Source: an uncultured Sutterella sp.
GTDB taxonomy: Bacteria; Pseudomonadota; Gammaproteobacteria; Burkholderiales; Burkholderiaceae_F
DNA: 6,976 bases
Direction of reading: 5' to 3'
Assembly (NCBI GenBank): GCA_900553105.1
Contig: USCE01000068.1
Span: 1-6,976 of the forward strand
Below, piece by piece: positions 6,144 through 6,976 of the stretch. Each line of letters starts with the position of its first letter. Within the stretch, counting starts at the first letter, position 1. The position numbers and the translations under genes were made by a program. The notes beneath the pieces were generated by a model that worked only from the letters and a program-made list of their open reading frames with translations, was not told the origin of the DNA and did no database searches.

Positions 6144-6286
6144 AACATCTCCCGATACCAAAGTGCCCTAGGATAGCGCATTTCTTTGAAAAACAGCTTA
6201 CCCATTTAACTCATTGCCTGAAAAGCTTCATTTGAGACAGCAGGATAAAACCCAATCATCCCATCCACAACCCACTATCTTCATTT

Positions 6287-6927
6287 TCATGCCTTTACAA
6301 GCCACGGAGCAATTTTTTTGAGTTCTGGGGCAATTTCACCAGTGAATATATTTCGAGAAACTTCTTCTACTCGTGAAACAAGGCGCTGGGACTCATCTGG
6401 GCGTGTCACCAAATATAGCGGGCGAGAGAGCTCCGGAGCTGGCAATGGCAATACAGTAACATCGTTGGCCTTTTCAGGATTCTGCAAAATGGCCAACGCT
6501 CGCGTAATGGTCCAACCCATGCCGAGGGAAACTAGTGAAAGCATTGTGCTACTAGAATCAACTTCAATTCGAGCAGGAATGTCCAGATGAAGCAAACTGA
6601 TATAAGTATCATTTAATCGCCCTGCTCCGCCTTCTCGAATATATTGCAAATAGGGTAAACCACAAAACTTTATCTCATCCCAAGTCCACGTCTTTGAACG
6701 TCCGCAGTTCAACTTAGCAGGCATCAGCAACACAGAGCTTTCTTCAAAAACTTTCAACCGTGTCAATCCCTGCATTTCTGAAAAAGGCTCACTCACAAAA
6801 GCGAAGTCAATATCCCTATTCTGCAAGGCCCGAATAAGGATTTCTGATGTGCCCGTAATAGCAAAAACGCGTGACGACTCTTGCCTGACGTTTGCAATGA
6901 AAGCTGGTAAAAAACACTTGGCTAAAC
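6287..6927 (-). CDS. LysR-type transcriptional regulator, N-terminus missing
   Basis: The last 212 residues of a LysR-family regulator. The reading frame stays open to the adapter junction, so the DNA-binding helix-turn-helix (roughly the first 90 residues of a normal ~300-residue protein) lies outside the fragment. What remains is the effector-binding domain: it opens LAKCFLPAFIANVRQ, followed by VFAITGTSEILIRALQNRDIDFAFVSEP, the usual first lobe, then DIPARIEVDSSSTMLSLVSLGMGWTITRALA, the second-lobe motif, and a C-terminus ending APWLVKA. Initiation at the internal TTG (6824-6826) is not needed; that codon is simply Leu within the domain. The inducer and targets cannot be read from the sequence. 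The thioesterase starts 143 bp downstream on the same strand and could be a target, but LysR regulators more often control divergent genes upstream, which are not in view. Confidence 0.9.
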
Positions 6928-6976
6928 CTGTCTCTTATACACATCTCCGAGCCCACGAGACCGGAGCCTATCTCGT
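6928..6976 (-). other. Nextera read-2 adapter and i7 index (not biological)
   Basis: Positions 6928-6946 are the Tn5 mosaic end and 6947-6961 complete the Nextera read-2 adapter. The 8-base index CGGAGCCT (6962-6969; from memory, Nextera XT N720) and ATCTCGT, the start of the P7 flow-cell sequence, follow. Genomic DNA ends at about 6927. The orientation is that of an intact library molecule together with the read-1 adapter at the other end. Confidence 0.97.

Noticed and set aside
6144..6161. TTG start for the thioesterase six codons upstream of the ATG
   Set aside because: The ribosome binding site GGGAGA lies between this TTG and the ATG, and family members start close to the ATG.
6017..6205. 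Minus-strand open frame of 62 codons upstream of and within the thioesterase gene
   Set aside because: It overlaps the conserved N-terminal half of the thioesterase in another frame and lacks a good ribosome binding site.
6226..6286. Direct repeat CTTCATTT (6226-6233 and 6279-6286) and possible LysR T-N11-A sites before the thioesterase
   Set aside because: Eight AT-rich bases repeated in a 143-bp gap are easily chance; no confident promoter, operator or terminator could be made out in 6144-6286.
21..6946. Perfect 19-bp terminal inverted repeats resembling the ends of a Tn5-type transposon
   Set aside because: They are the engineered mosaic ends of the Nextera adapters: each is continuous with read-1/read-2 adapter and index sequence, and there is no transposase gene inside.

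Overview
The window is a 6,888-bp piece of bacterial chromosome (about positions 40-6927) with Illumina/Nextera-type adapter sequence still attached at both ends (1-39 and 6928-6976). Both terminal genes are therefore cut by the library fragment, not by biology. Every gene reads on the minus strand, so transcription runs from high to low coordinates. The protein sequences and the neighbourhood (a six-gene mla operon with mlaA inside it, followed by murA and a HIT-family gene) point to a betaproteobacterium of the order Burkholderiales. The base composition looks balanced rather than GC-rich, which would suit a host-associated Sutterellaceae- or Alcaligenaceae-like lineage. The family-level guess is inference only.

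In transcription order the layout is as follows. (1) 6927-6287: C-terminal two thirds of a LysR-type regulator, its helix-turn-helix lost beyond the fragment end. (2) 6143-5667: a hotdog-fold acyl-CoA thioesterase of the 4-hydroxybenzoyl-CoA thioesterase/YbgC/FadM type. (3) 5666-5534: a promoter region with a perfect TATAAT and two perfect 7-2-7 palindromes, one upstream of the -10 and one just downstream. (4) 5533-1745: the compact operon mlaF-mlaE-mlaD-mlaA-mlaC-mlaB, ending in a strong intrinsic terminator at 1706-1743. (5) 1624-374: murA, with a candidate promoter overlapping that terminator. (6) 350-40: a HIT-family (HinT-like) gene truncated just after its histidine triad.

The mla genes encode one machine that moves phospholipids between the two membranes. 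MlaA is an outer-membrane lipoprotein that takes lipid from the outer leaflet. MlaC is the periplasmic shuttle. MlaD (MCE ring), MlaE (permease), MlaF (ATPase) and MlaB (STAS regulator) form the inner-membrane complex. murA, the first committed step of peptidoglycan synthesis, makes this an envelope-maintenance region.

No clearly new system is visible. The points most worth a second look are the paired palindromes at the mla promoter, the direct murA-hinT junction where many relatives carry a histidine operon, the repetitive acidic tail of MlaA, the terminator/promoter overlap, and the untrimmed adapters.
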